From: Argonema galeatum A003/A1
GTDB taxonomy: Bacteria > Cyanobacteriota > Cyanobacteriia > Cyanobacteriales > Aerosakkonemataceae
NCBI RefSeq assembly: GCF_023333595.1
Contig: NZ_JAIQZM010000001.1
Location: forward strand, 529,917 to 593,916
Reading direction: 5' to 3'
Length of the DNA: 64,000 nucleotides
Shown: positions 8,918-17,135 of the stretch, piece after piece
Layout of the letters: every line of letters starts with the position of its first letter
How positions within the stretch are numbered: position 1 is the first letter of the stretch
Made by a program: the position numbers and the translations under genes
The notes under the pieces: model-generated
Told to the model about the DNA's origin: nothing
Database searches by the model: none
What the model saw: only the letters and a program-made list of their open reading frames with translations

Positions 8918-10375
8918 TTAGTTTCGATGCCATCGCGTACCTTCTGCGGTATCAATTAGGGTAATGCCTTGGGCTTGGAGTTCATTGCGGATACGATCGC
9001 TTTCTGCAAAGTCCTTAGCTTTTCTTGCTTCTTGTCGTTTTTGAATCAAAGTTTCTATTTCCGCATCGCTTAAACCACCAGTAGCAGTAGTTTTTTCTTC
9101 TGGCTTAGCTGACAAACCCAAGACTTGTGCGAGGCTGACAAGAGTGAGCCATTGTTGTTGTAGCACTTCGGGCGACGTTTTGGTTTTCCCTTCATGGACG
9201 AGGATATTCCCTTCCTTGCCTAATTCTTTGGCTAACTCGAACAAGACTGCTAAAGCTGCTGGCGAGTTGAAGTCATCATCCATCGCCTCTTGGAAGCGTT
9301 CCACTTCGGGATTTTGGATTGGGGAATTTTCTGCTTCCGGTTTCCAACCTAGCTCAGAACCGTGCCTAGAGCCAAACAGGAGACCTTCTTTGAGAGTATG
9401 CCAGCTATTTTGGGCGTATACGATCGCATCTTGGGTAAAATCGATCGGCTTACTGTAATTCGTTTGCAAAACAAATAACCTGATTGCGATCGCATCTGGT
9501 GCATTCAACCCATCCAACAACTGCCGAATCGTAATAAAATTGCCCAAAGATTTGGACATCTTCTTACCATCCACATTTACCATACCGTTGTGCAGCCAGT
9601 AACGCGCTAAAGGCTTACCAGTCACCGCCTCAGATTGAGCAATTTCATTTTCGTGGTGAGGAAACGCCAATTCATTACCACCGCAGTGGATATCAATTGT
9701 ATCGCCAAAAGTCTGACGCACCATCGCCGAGCATTCTATATGCCATCCCGGACGACCCGCACCCCAAGGCGATTCCCAAAACGGTTCCCCCGGTTTCGCC
9801 GCCTTCCAGAGAGCAAAATCAAACGGGTCTTGTTTCTTCGGCGCATCCGGGTCTTCCTCCTCCACTCTACCGCTAGCCCCAGCTTGCAAATCCTCCAAAT
9901 TCCGACCCGAAAGCTTCCCATACTCCGCAAATTGCCGCACCTTGTAGTAAACATCCCCAGCAGCAGGGTAGGCGTAACCCTTGTGTTCCAACTCGTGAAT
10001 CAACCGCTTAATCCCATCCAGCGTATGCGTCGCACGGGGATATTCGTCCGCTTCCATCACATTGAGGCGTTTCATATCCTCAAAATACGCATCGATAAAT
10101 TTCTCGGCTAAGGCTTCCATCGATACTCCCTGTTCCCTGGCCCGATTGAGAATTTTATCATCAATATCGGTGAAATTCTGCACGTAACGCACATCGTAGC
10201 CGCGCCACTTCAAATAGCGTCGCACCATATCCCAGACAATGTAGCAACGCGCATGACCCAAGTGGCAGTAGTCATACACCGTCACGCCACAGCAGTACAT
10301 ATCCACCTTACCTGCTTGGAGCGGTTCAAAGGGTTCCTGGCGACGAGTCAGCGTATTGTAAAGCGTCAGGGTCAT
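8918..10375 (-). CDS. cysS: cysteinyl-tRNA synthetase
   Basis: 485 residues from ATG 10375; a TTG at 10387 is less likely. Charges tRNA-Cys with cysteine, cytosolic class I synthetase. The HIGH motif appears as CHLGHARCY near residues 37-45, the KMSKS loop as KKMSKSLGN near 272, and zinc-ligand candidates in MYCCGVTVYDYC, IECSAMV and HHENE. Length is normal for the family (about 460-490). It has only 2 bases between its stop and the STRR array. The divergent gene upstream encodes a CobW/G3E GTPase. Confidence 0.97.
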   Translation of the reverse strand: MTLTLYNTLTRRQEPFEPLQAGKVDMYCCGVTVYDYCHLGHARCYIVWDMVRRYLKWRGYDVRYVQNFTDIDDKILNRAREQGVSMEALAEKFIDAYFEDMKRLNVMEADEYPRATHTLDGIKRLIHELEHKGYAYPAAGDVYYKVRQFAEYGKLSGRNLEDLQAGASGRVEEEDPDAPKKQDPFDFALWKAAKPGEPFWESPWGAGRPGWHIECSAMVRQTFGDTIDIHCGGNELAFPHHENEIAQSEAVTGKPLARYWLHNGMVNVDGKKMSKSLGNFITIRQLLDGLNAPDAIAIRLFVLQTNYSKPIDFTQDAIVYAQNSWHTLKEGLLFGSRHGSELGWKPEAENSPIQNPEVERFQEAMDDDFNSPAALAVLFELAKELGKEGNILVHEGKTKTSPEVLQQQWLTLVSLAQVLGLSAKPEEKTTATGGLSDAEIETLIQKRQEARKAKDFAESDRIRNELQAQGITLIDTAEGTRWHRN

Positions 10376-10508
10376 AGTAAATAACAACCTCTAATAAATC
10401 GGCAATAATAGGGGAGAGCGACGGGGATGTTTGCCAGCATCCTCGTGTCAGTACATAACGTACTGTTATTCTATCCTCTCATTTTCCGACGTTTTCCACA
10501 GATCAGCT

Positions 10509-11642
10509 ATGAAATCAGCAGTTTCTCCTGACCAATCCCAGACAATCGATGCCCCAAAACACGGTTTGCCGGTGACGATTATTACCGGCTTTCTCGGTAG
10601 CGGTAAGACTACTCTCCTTAACCACATTTTGACTAATCAGCAGGGCGTTAAAACCGCTGTTCTGGTCAATGAGTTTGGCGAAGTTGGCATTGACAATGAA
10701 CTGATTGTAACCACCGGCGAGGACATGGTGGAACTGAGTAATGGTTGTATCTGCTGCACCATTAATAACGATTTGGTTAATGCAGTATACAAAGTTTTAG
10801 AACGGCAAGACCAAATAGATTATTTAGTGGTGGAGACAACGGGCGTGGCAGATCCGCTACCCGTGGCGCTCACGTTCTTAGGCACAGAATTGCGAGACTT
10901 GACTCGTCTGGATTCTATTGTCACGGTGGTGGACGCCGCAAATTTCAGCCTCGATTTGTTCAACAGCCAAGCTGCTTACAGTCAGATTAACTACGGCGAT
11001 ATCATTCTGCTCAATAAGACCGATTTGGTCGATGAAACTGATGTTGATGCGCTGGAAGTGCGAATTCGCGATATCAAGCAAGGGGCAAGAATTTTGCGAA
11101 CCACGAAATCGCAAGTTGCTCTTCCGCTGATCCTCAGTGTTGGTTTATTTGAGTCGGATAAGTATTTTGAATCTGAGGCAAAAGAACACGAACATCACGA
11201 ACATCACGAACATCACGACCACGAACATCACGACCATCACGACCACGACCACTCTGCCTGCGGTCATGACCACGACCATGACCATGACCACGAACATCAC
11301 GATCATCATTCCAATCACTTGGAAAATGATGGTTTTATCTCAGTTTCTTTCCAAAGCGATCGGCCCTTCGCTATTAAGAAGTTTCAAAATTTCTTAGATC
11401 AGCAGATGCCTTCCAATGTATTCCGAGCCAAAGGAATTCTTTGGTTTGATGAAAGTCCGAAGCGTCACGTATTCCACTTGTGCGGCAAGCGGTTTACAAT
11501 TGAGGATGAGGATTGGAAAGGTGAACCGAAAACTCAGTTGGTGATGATTGGGCAAGATCTCGATCGCGAAACTTTGCTCGCGCAAATTCAGAAATGCGTC
11601 TCTTTGCCTTCCACCAGTCGCGGTAAAGGGTTTGGGAAATAG
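10509..11642 (+). CDS. CobW/G3E-family GTPase, candidate zinc metallochaperone
   Basis: 377 residues from ATG 10509; the frame extends upstream to 10431 but that part looks non-coding. Walker A GFLGSGKTTLL, the metal-binding GCICCTI motif, DxxG-like ETTGVADP and NKTDLVD define the G3E class. Between the GTPase and the CobW C-terminal domain there is a remarkable His/Asp-rich loop (nucleotides about 11185-11315, mostly H, D and E plus one Cys), typical of members that bind Zn or Ni. Zinc transfer is an inference from the CxCC and His loop; a cobalt role (CobW proper) cannot be excluded. I saw no clear Zur box in the 133-base cysS/CobW intergenic gap. Confidence 0.9.
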   Translation: MKSAVSPDQSQTIDAPKHGLPVTIITGFLGSGKTTLLNHILTNQQGVKTAVLVNEFGEVGIDNELIVTTGEDMVELSNGCICCTINNDLVNAVYKVLERQDQIDYLVVETTGVADPLPVALTFLGTELRDLTRLDSIVTVVDAANFSLDLFNSQAAYSQINYGDIILLNKTDLVDETDVDALEVRIRDIKQGARILRTTKSQVALPLILSVGLFESDKYFESEAKEHEHHEHHEHHDHEHHDHHDHDHSACGHDHDHDHDHEHHDHHSNHLENDGFISVSFQSDRPFAIKKFQNFLDQQMPSNVFRAKGILWFDESPKRHVFHLCGKRFTIEDEDWKGEPKTQLVMIGQDLDRETLLAQIQKCVSLPSTSRGKGFGK

Positions 11643-11794
11643 TTATCAGTCAGTAGTCTTGGTCAGTTGTTATTAGGAAAACAACTGACCAATGTAAAGA
11701 GTTAATACTCTGAAAGAGTGGATTTACGACCAAGGTTGGATCTTTACTATATTCAACAACCAGGGATCGCGTAAACCTCGGTTGCACACCCATT

Positions 11795-12271
11795 ATGCGA
11801 GTTGTGATTCAACGAGTTAAATCTTCTCAAGTTGAAATAACGGGTAAAGTTGTCGGCAAAATTGGTCGAGGGCTGAATTTGCTCGTCGGCATTTCTAGCA
11901 CGGATACGGAAGCGGAACTCGACTGGATGGTTCGCAAATGTCTGGAATTGCGATTATTTCCAGAAGAGGAGAATGGTTCGGGTCGCTGGGAGAAATCTGT
12001 CCAAGAGATTGGCGGCGAACTGCTGGTAGTCAGTCAGTTTACTCTCTATGGTGATTGTCGCAAAGGTCGCCGCCCCTCTTTTGATAAGTCAGCTGCACCC
12101 GAAGTGGCAAAAGATTTGTACGATCGCTTTGTGGATAAGTTGCGCCACAGCGGTTTGCGGGTGGAAACGGGTCAGTTTGGGGCGATGATGCAAGTTGCGA
12201 TCGAAAATGATGGCCCCGTTACCCTGCTGCTGGAGCGAGAGTCCTCTTTAAACACCCCAGATTTATCTTGA
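11795..12271 (+). CDS. dtd: D-aminoacyl-tRNA deacylase
   Basis: 158 residues, full length. Hydrolyses D-amino acids (and Gly from tRNA-Ala) mis-attached to tRNA; acts as a homodimer in the cytosol. Signature blocks: [13 protein letters not shown] at the N-terminus, [18 protein letters not shown] near 78-95 (active-site SQFTLY) and the cross-subunit Gly-Pro motif [10 protein letters not shown] near 137. Followed by heptamer repeats, then two DUF29 genes. Confidence 0.96.
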   Translation: MRVVIQRVKSSQVEITGKVVGKIGRGLNLLVGISSTDTEAELDWMVRKCLELRLFPEEENGSGRWEKSVQEIGGELLVVSQFTLYGDCRKGRRPSFDKSAAPEVAKDLYDRFVDKLRHSGLRVETGQFGAMMQVAIENDGPVTLLLERESSLNTPDLS

Positions 12272-12279
12272 GGTAATTA

Positions 12280-12345
12280 TCTTTATTATTTTTAACTTTT
12301 GACTTTTGAATGAATGACTTTTGAATGAATGACTTTTTAAAAGAG
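12280..12345. repeat. TTTTGAATGAATGAC short tandem repeats
   Basis: Runs of ACTTTTGA and ATGAATGACTTTTGA. The same short-repeat family recurs at about 47049-47090, 56567-56670, 59402-59452 and 63404-63460. Confidence 0.75.
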
Positions 12346-12354
12346 GCGCTCGGC

Positions 12355-12831
12355 ATGACTCAAAATTTATCAGATATTGAAAATAAAACTTCCGAATTGT
12401 ACGAGACAGATTTCTATGCTTGGACGCAGGAACAGGCAAAATTTCTCCGAGATAGGAAGTGGAATTTTTTGGATATCACAAATTTGGTTGAGGAGATCGA
12501 ATCTTTGGGTAAGCAACAGCGACAGGAATTGAGAAACCGTTTGGGCGTTTTGTTGGGACATCTGCTCAAATGGGAGTTTCAATCGGGGTCGCGTTCTAAA
12601 AGTTGGGTTTCTACGATTCGGGAACAGCGTCGCAGAATTCTGGAAAAGCTTGAGGAGAACCCAAGTTTGAAACCTTATTTACCTGAAGCTAGAGAGAAAG
12701 CTTATCGGGATGGGGTAGATTTGGCTGTGCGCGAAACATCTTTAGACTACGAAGATTTTCCCGCTGAATGTCCTTATAGTTTAGAACAGATATTAGATTC
12801 CGACTTTTTTCCAGGCGAACAAGTTGAGTAA
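12355..12831 (+). CDS. DUF29 protein, tandem copy 1
   Basis: 158 residues from ATG 12355, which has AGAGG 7 bases upstream; a start at 12325 would translate repeat DNA. The DUF29 hallmark ELYETDFYAWTQEQAKFLR is followed by VEEIESLGKQQRQELRNRL and an HLLKW block, mostly helical. DUF29 is strongly expanded in cyanobacteria, with no established biochemical function. It is about 75% identical to the next gene, so the two are a tandem duplication with 30 bases between them. Another paralog lies at 40984-41469. Confidence 0.85.
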   Translation: MTQNLSDIENKTSELYETDFYAWTQEQAKFLRDRKWNFLDITNLVEEIESLGKQQRQELRNRLGVLLGHLLKWEFQSGSRSKSWVSTIREQRRRILEKLEENPSLKPYLPEAREKAYRDGVDLAVRETSLDYEDFPAECPYSLEQILDSDFFPGEQVE

Positions 12832-12861
12832 ATTTAAACAACTGAAGTAAAAGGCGATCGC

Positions 12862-13347
12862 ATGACTGAAACCTATCAGGAATTAAAAGTAAATTCCGAA
12901 TTGTACGAGACAGATTTCTATGCTTGGACGCAAGAACAAGCAAAATTCCTCCGAGATAGGAAGTGTGATTATTTGGATATCACAAACTTGGTTGAGGAGA
13001 TCGAATCTTTGGGTAAGCAAGAGCGACAGGAATTGATAAACCGTTTGGGCGTTTTGTTAGGACATCTACTAAAGTGGAAATTCCAGCCTGAGTTACGTTC
13101 TAAAAGTTCGGTTGCTACAATTCGGGAACAGCGTCGCCGTATTCACAGACTGCTTAAACAAAGCCCCAGTTTGAAGCCTTTTTTACCTGAAGCAATAGAG
13201 GAAGCTTACCAAGATGGACTGGACTTAGCTGTGCGCGAAACTTCTTTGAACTACAAAGATTTTCCCGCTGAATGTCCTTATAACTTAGAGCAAGTATTAG
13301 ATTCGGAATTTTTACCAGGCGAACGACTTGAGTCAGATGGGGAATAG
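12862..13347 (+). CDS. DUF29 protein, tandem copy 2
   Basis: 161 residues. The same architecture and nearly the same N-terminal block as the preceding gene; divergence is concentrated in the middle (RIHRLLKQSPSLKPF against RILEKLEENPSLKPY). It probably arose by tandem duplication and is likely co-transcribed with copy 1. Function unknown. Confidence 0.85.
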   Translation: MTETYQELKVNSELYETDFYAWTQEQAKFLRDRKCDYLDITNLVEEIESLGKQERQELINRLGVLLGHLLKWKFQPELRSKSSVATIREQRRRIHRLLKQSPSLKPFLPEAIEEAYQDGLDLAVRETSLNYKDFPAECPYNLEQVLDSEFLPGERLESDGE

Positions 13348-13387
13348 GAGTAATGGGTTATATTGAAAAGAAGTGTTAGATTTTTTT

Positions 13388-13425
13388 TAACCGCAGATGC
13401 ACGCAGATAAAGGCAGATAAATACA
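13388..13425. repeat. CGCAGAT repeat
   Basis: AACCGCAGATGCACGCAGAT... short repeat in the gap before the glycosylase gene; same family as 7148-7190. Confidence 0.65.
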
Positions 13426-13449
13426 GTTTTGACTAATAACTAATGACTG

Positions 13450-14119
13450 ATGACTGATGACCAATTACCAATTACCAAACTCAGATGGTTTCGCCGCAAG
13501 CTAAAAGCTTGGGCGAAGCAAAATATGCGAAATTTTCCTTGGCGTAAGACAAAAGACCCGTATGCGATTTTAGTGGCAGAATTCTTGTTGCAAAAAACCA
13601 ATGCAGATACAGTTGCTCCAGTTTACCAGAGGTTTATGGAGCGATACCCTACCCTCAGCGCCCTAGCAGCTGCGCCACCGGAAGATGTTACGATGCTGTT
13701 GCAACCTTTGGGTCTTGCTTTCCGGGCCCTACGCCTGCGCCAGTCAACTCAGCTTATCCTGAAAAACTATAGGGGAAAAATCCCCAAAACAGAAGCCCAG
13801 CTGTTGGAATTGCCCGGTGTAGGAAAATATACAGCGCGATCGATCTGCGCCCATGCCTTCGGACAGCGCAAAGCAGTACTAGATACCAATGTTGCACGGA
13901 TTTTAGAGCGTTTTTTTGGATTTTGGGGCGGTCGGGTAAAATGGCGATCGCAAGAGCTACAGGATGCGGCGGAACGGGCAGCACCCAAAACAAAAGTCGG
14001 AACGTGGAATTTGGACGCTATTGGACTTTGCGGCGGCAGTCTGCACCGCTAGGAACCCCCGCTGCGGTGAATGTCCGCTGCAAGAGCAATGCAAATATGC
14101 TGACCGAAGGGACATCTGA
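13450..14119 (+). pseudogene. mutY: A/G-specific adenine glycosylase (MutY-like), frameshifted near 14019
   Basis: HhH-GPD glycosylase that would remove A opposite 8-oxoG. Visible: FPWRKTKDPYAILVAEFLLQKT (family motif with catalytic-Glu region), the helix-hairpin-helix LLELPGVGKYTARSI, and VLDTNVARILERFFG with the conserved Asp. The open frame stops at 14052 in nonsense (GLCGGSLHR). Moving frame at about 14019 (AATTTGGACGC) restores a family-like C-terminus to 14119 with Cys spacing C-X6-C-X2-C-X5-C, the 4Fe-4S cluster. One extra base in the TTGG stretch explains this. Either a real inactivation or a sequencing error. The start is uncertain because its first codons match dispersed repeats. 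It lacks the long NUDIX-like C-terminal domain of E. coli MutY, as many short homologs do. Confidence 0.85.
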
Positions 14120-14166
14120 TGAGAAAATGGTGAGAAACCCGTTATATAAGTTCAATCGCAATTATC

Positions 14167-14502
14167 ATGGCTCAAATTCAGTTTTCCCAAGGTATCGATG
14201 AAGATGTTGTGCCCGATGTTCGACTCACCCGTTCGCCGGATGGCAGCAACGGCACGGCGACGTTCTATTTCCAAAATCCCAAGGCTTTAAGCAACAGCAG
14301 CACAGAAGACATTACCGGAATGTACCTGATTGATGAAGAAGGCGAACTGACTATACGGGATGTGAAAGCTAAATTTGTCAATGGTAAGCCAGCAGCACTA
14401 GAAGTGTTTTATGGTATGAAGACCGCTGCTGAATGGGATCGGTTTATCCGCTTTATGAATCGCTATGCCGAAGATCATGGTTTAGGATTTACGAAGTCTT
14501 AA
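14167..14502 (+). CDS. psb28: photosystem II assembly protein Psb28
   Basis: 111 residues, the usual length. Psb28 binds CP47 and assembly intermediates of photosystem II at the thylakoid cytosolic face. Recognisable: [23 protein letters not shown] at the start (split by me into [10 protein letters not shown] and VPDVRLTRS for identification), [12 protein letters not shown] in the middle and a conserved C-terminus [14 protein letters not shown]. 48 bases separate it from the restored end of mutY. Monocistronic in appearance. Confidence 0.96.
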   Translation: MAQIQFSQGIDEDVVPDVRLTRSPDGSNGTATFYFQNPKALSNSSTEDITGMYLIDEEGELTIRDVKAKFVNGKPAALEVFYGMKTAAEWDRFIRFMNRYAEDHGLGFTKS

Positions 14503-14524
14503 TTGGCAATCGGTCATCAAAGAA

Positions 14525-14606
14525 TTTCAGATTTGAGATTTGAGATTTGAGATTTAAAAACTTTACTTTTGAATTCACGATTCTAAATCTGAAATCTGAA
14601 ATTACT
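14525..14606. repeat. GATTTGA heptamer repeat with inverted partner
   Basis: GATTTGAGATTTGAGATTTGA tandem 7-mers (three units and a half) followed by the reverse-complement style TCTGAAATCTGAAATTA. A related copy is at 43373-43445. It fills the psb28-moaB gap together with a CGCAGAT-type repeat. Confidence 0.7.
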
Positions 14607-14736
14607 CAATGACTAATGACAAAAAATATTTATGATATCATGTCCTTACACATCGGTTACCTAAAAAACTCTTGTGATTATTCTTATCTGCGTTCATCTG
14701 CGTGTATCTGTCTACCCTACGGGAAGGCTTCGCCTA

Positions 14737-14819
14737 CATCTGCGGTAAAAATTTAACCAACGATGACAACAGACAATTTGACCATATCACTCATGTAGTA
14801 ACGATGCAACCGGACACGA
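14737..14819 (+). promoter_or_regulatory. conserved upstream element shared with cobM (moaB copy)
   Basis: Runs from CATCTGCGGTAAAAATTTAA to CCGGACACGA and ends directly at the moaB ATG (14821). The homologous block is at 7069-7152 upstream of cobM. Here no room is left for a separate leader, so if the annotated start is right the element contains the ribosome-binding region. Confidence 0.55.
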
Positions 14820-14820
14820 C

Positions 14821-15339
14821 ATGACTCATCTCCCTCATCCCGATCCAGCTAAAATAACTGTAAATTGCGCTATCATTACTGTCAGCGATACGCGCACTCC
14901 AGAAACCGATCGCAGCGGTCAGCTGATTAAACAGTTACTCCTCGACTCCGGTCACGCGGTGGGAACTTACGCTATTCTCAAAGATGAACCAGAGCAAATT
15001 CAAGAACAGATGCTAAGCTTGGGCAATCGCTCAGATTTGCACGCTTTGATTTTCAACGGCGGCACTGGTATCGCGCCGAGAGATACGACTTACGATACTC
15101 TAGAAAAGCTGCTGGAAAAAACTCTGCCCGGTTTCGGGGAGTTGTTTCGCTGGCTGAGTTATCAGGAAATTGGGGCAAGGGCGATCGCATCTAGGGCAGT
15201 CGCTGGTATTTATAAAAATAAGCTGGTTTTCTCTGTCCCCGGTTCTACCAATGCGGTCAAACTCGCTGTACAACAACTGATTTTGCCAGAACTGGTTCAT
15301 CTTGTCACCCAGCTTAACACCACATCGGCAGGATATTAA
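14821..15339 (+). CDS. moaB: MogA/MoaB-family molybdopterin biosynthesis protein
   Basis: 172 residues. Predicted to bind molybdopterin and adenylate it (MogA-like) or act as MoaB in molybdenum cofactor synthesis. Motifs: AIITVSDTRTPETDRSG near the N-terminus, LIFNGGTGIAPRDTTYD (the GGTG motif with following Asp), and SVPGSTNAVKLA in the C-terminal third. One-domain length. The conserved block 14737-14819 lies directly upstream. The next gene starts 27 bases downstream on the same strand, so co-transcription is possible. Confidence 0.92.
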   Translation: MTHLPHPDPAKITVNCAIITVSDTRTPETDRSGQLIKQLLLDSGHAVGTYAILKDEPEQIQEQMLSLGNRSDLHALIFNGGTGIAPRDTTYDTLEKLLEKTLPGFGELFRWLSYQEIGARAIASRAVAGIYKNKLVFSVPGSTNAVKLAVQQLILPELVHLVTQLNTTSAGY

Positions 15340-15366
15340 GGCCAAATCGCCGTCTCCCAAATTCTT

Positions 15367-16089
15367 ATGCAGCCTAAAAAGAAACCAACCCAATTTAGCT
15401 CGCTTGTCTCAGTTCGCCAGTATTTATTGTCCCTGATTCGCGAGCGATTTATTTGGGTAGGACTCAGCTGCTTGTTTATCACACTGGGAATTTGGCTCAT
15501 AAATAATGGTATAATTTTGCAGAAAGCATCCCAGAAGCCAGTCGATGCCATTCTTGTATTAGGAGGCAGCATCACCAGAGAAATCTACGTCGCCGAGTTA
15601 GCAAAACAATATCCGCAAATTCCAATTCTGATTTCTGGAGGCTCAAACGATCCCTGCATTTTGCTCATTTTTAGACGTGCCAATGCGCCCATGCAAAATG
15701 CCTTGTTAGAAAAGTGTGCAGATACCACTTTTGCCAACTTTTACTTCAGTCTGCCAATCCTTAGCCAGTGGCAAGTTCATAAAGTTAAACTAATCACTTC
15801 CCCTACACATTTACCAAGGGCAAAGTGGATGGCTCAAATTATTTTAGGATCTCATGGAATTTGGCTAGAACCAGATATCGTTAAAGAAGAGGGTATTCCT
15901 GGTAATCGCGAGTCATTCATCAAAACTGCATGGGGCTTAACTCGCAGTTTGTTCTGGGCTGTCCTCAGTCAATTTTACTCGCCCAAATGTTCGGAATTGA
16001 TCAAGCTTTCCGACGTAGACTTAGAAGCTTGGCAGTTGCAAGGTTTCACCGTCAAACAGTGCGAACGCCAAGCTAATCTAAAATTATAA
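15367..16089 (+). CDS. YdcF/SanA-type DUF218 envelope protein
   Basis: 240 residues. One N-terminal membrane anchor (about 26-48, WVGLSCLFITLGIWLI) and then the DUF218 domain: DAILVLGGS near 58-66, ILISGGSND and KLITSPTHLPRA. DUF218 proteins (ElyC, SanA, YdcF) are linked to envelope or vancomycin-related phenotypes in enterobacteria; the molecular activity is undefined. Two glycosyltransferase-like genes follow on the same strand (23- and 75-base gaps), suggesting a small envelope or polysaccharide cluster, which is inference. Confidence 0.85.
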   Translation: MQPKKKPTQFSSLVSVRQYLLSLIRERFIWVGLSCLFITLGIWLINNGIILQKASQKPVDAILVLGGSITREIYVAELAKQYPQIPILISGGSNDPCILLIFRRANAPMQNALLEKCADTTFANFYFSLPILSQWQVHKVKLITSPTHLPRAKWMAQIILGSHGIWLEPDIVKEEGIPGNRESFIKTAWGLTRSLFWAVLSQFYSPKCSELIKLSDVDLEAWQLQGFTVKQCERQANLKL

Positions 16090-16112
16090 ATCGTAAGTTA
16101 GGATTGTGCCAA

Positions 16113-17060
16113 ATGAAAGAAAAAGTTATTCTCTCTATAGTCACTCCTACTACAGGAAAATATTCAGAATATTGGCTAGAACAGTTATTAAAGGTAAAGG
16201 GTAATGTTGAATTTGTTTTAGTTTATTACCCAAACATCCCCATCCGACCTGTAGATGACCCTAGAGTCAAAATTTTAACAAGCCCCTACAAAGGGGAGAT
16301 GATGCAAAGGTTTGTGGGGTTGCTAAATGCTTCTGGCGAATATGTTCTAGCTTTAGATGATGATGACTTTGTACATCCCGATATCGAAAATTTGACAGGT
16401 GAATATTTTAAGAGATTTCCTGAAAGTTGGATTTTAAGATTAAAAAAAGAGAATATTGATTTTAAGGATGAGGAACGCATTAAAAAGGACTGGGGAGAAA
16501 TTCCTGATGTTGCTCAACTAGATATCTGCAAGAAGACGCCAGAAAATCCCTACCCTTATCAGCAAGGAAATTATACTGGATTGTTAGAAATTCCAGTTGT
16601 TCCTTTAGATAACCAATTTGATCTTCGATATGCAGTATTGCCTTTTACAGGCAGAAAAGATAATTTGGGATACCATTTTGAAAATTTCAATAATATCGTT
16701 TGGAAAAATGAGCTAGTTCAAAAAGCGCTAACCGATTTATCCCAGGCTACAAAAGTGTTGGGTGCCGTAACATGGATACCATCAACAGGTTTTGATAGGT
16801 TATTAGGTTTATTCGTGCAGGCTAAATTTTTTCAAAAGGATGCTATTATCGGTCATTGGATGCCAAAGCCAGAACAAATCCGATATATTGATAAGCCACC
16901 CGGATTGAAACCCCCCAGATTTCATGTAATTTCAGATGCACTTTTGGTTAAACAATATCCCCAGTATGGATATTTATGGAATCTGGTTATCGAAAAGTTG
17001 TATGGTGTACCGAGAACGTTGGCAAAAACGGTCAAATGGAAGTTTTTGGAGAAGCGATAA
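16113..17060 (+). CDS. glycosyltransferase-like protein (GT-A, family 2-like)
   Basis: 315 residues from ATG 16113; TTG 16104 is an alternative. The N-terminus ILSIVTPTTGKYSEYWLEQLL looks like a GT2 nucleotide-binding start, here quoted in part as SIVTPTTGKYSEYW. YVLALDDDDFVHPD near 80-93 is a DXD-type metal and sugar-nucleotide site. The C-terminal half is not recognised. The nucleotide composition is more AT-rich than its neighbours, which may mean horizontal acquisition. The sugar substrate and acceptor cannot be predicted. Confidence 0.75.
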   Translation: MKEKVILSIVTPTTGKYSEYWLEQLLKVKGNVEFVLVYYPNIPIRPVDDPRVKILTSPYKGEMMQRFVGLLNASGEYVLALDDDDFVHPDIENLTGEYFKRFPESWILRLKKENIDFKDEERIKKDWGEIPDVAQLDICKKTPENPYPYQQGNYTGLLEIPVVPLDNQFDLRYAVLPFTGRKDNLGYHFENFNNIVWKNELVQKALTDLSQATKVLGAVTWIPSTGFDRLLGLFVQAKFFQKDAIIGHWMPKPEQIRYIDKPPGLKPPRFHVISDALLVKQYPQYGYLWNLVIEKLYGVPRTLAKTVKWKFLEKR

Positions 17061-17135
17061 AAATGCGCTTTTCATTTTCATTTTAGATCTATACCTCTCT
17101 GGACGCAAAGTTACCATAAATTTTTCGTAAGTACT

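Noticed and set aside
9635..10111. 158-codon + strand frame opposite cysS
   Set aside because: The complete cysS with HIGH and KMSKS motifs occupies the other strand; the frame is a mirror of its codon use.
10376..10508. Zur or Fur box between cysS and the CobW-like gene
   Set aside because: Only a weak GTACATAACGTAC palindrome is present; it does not match the AT-rich Zur consensus I know.
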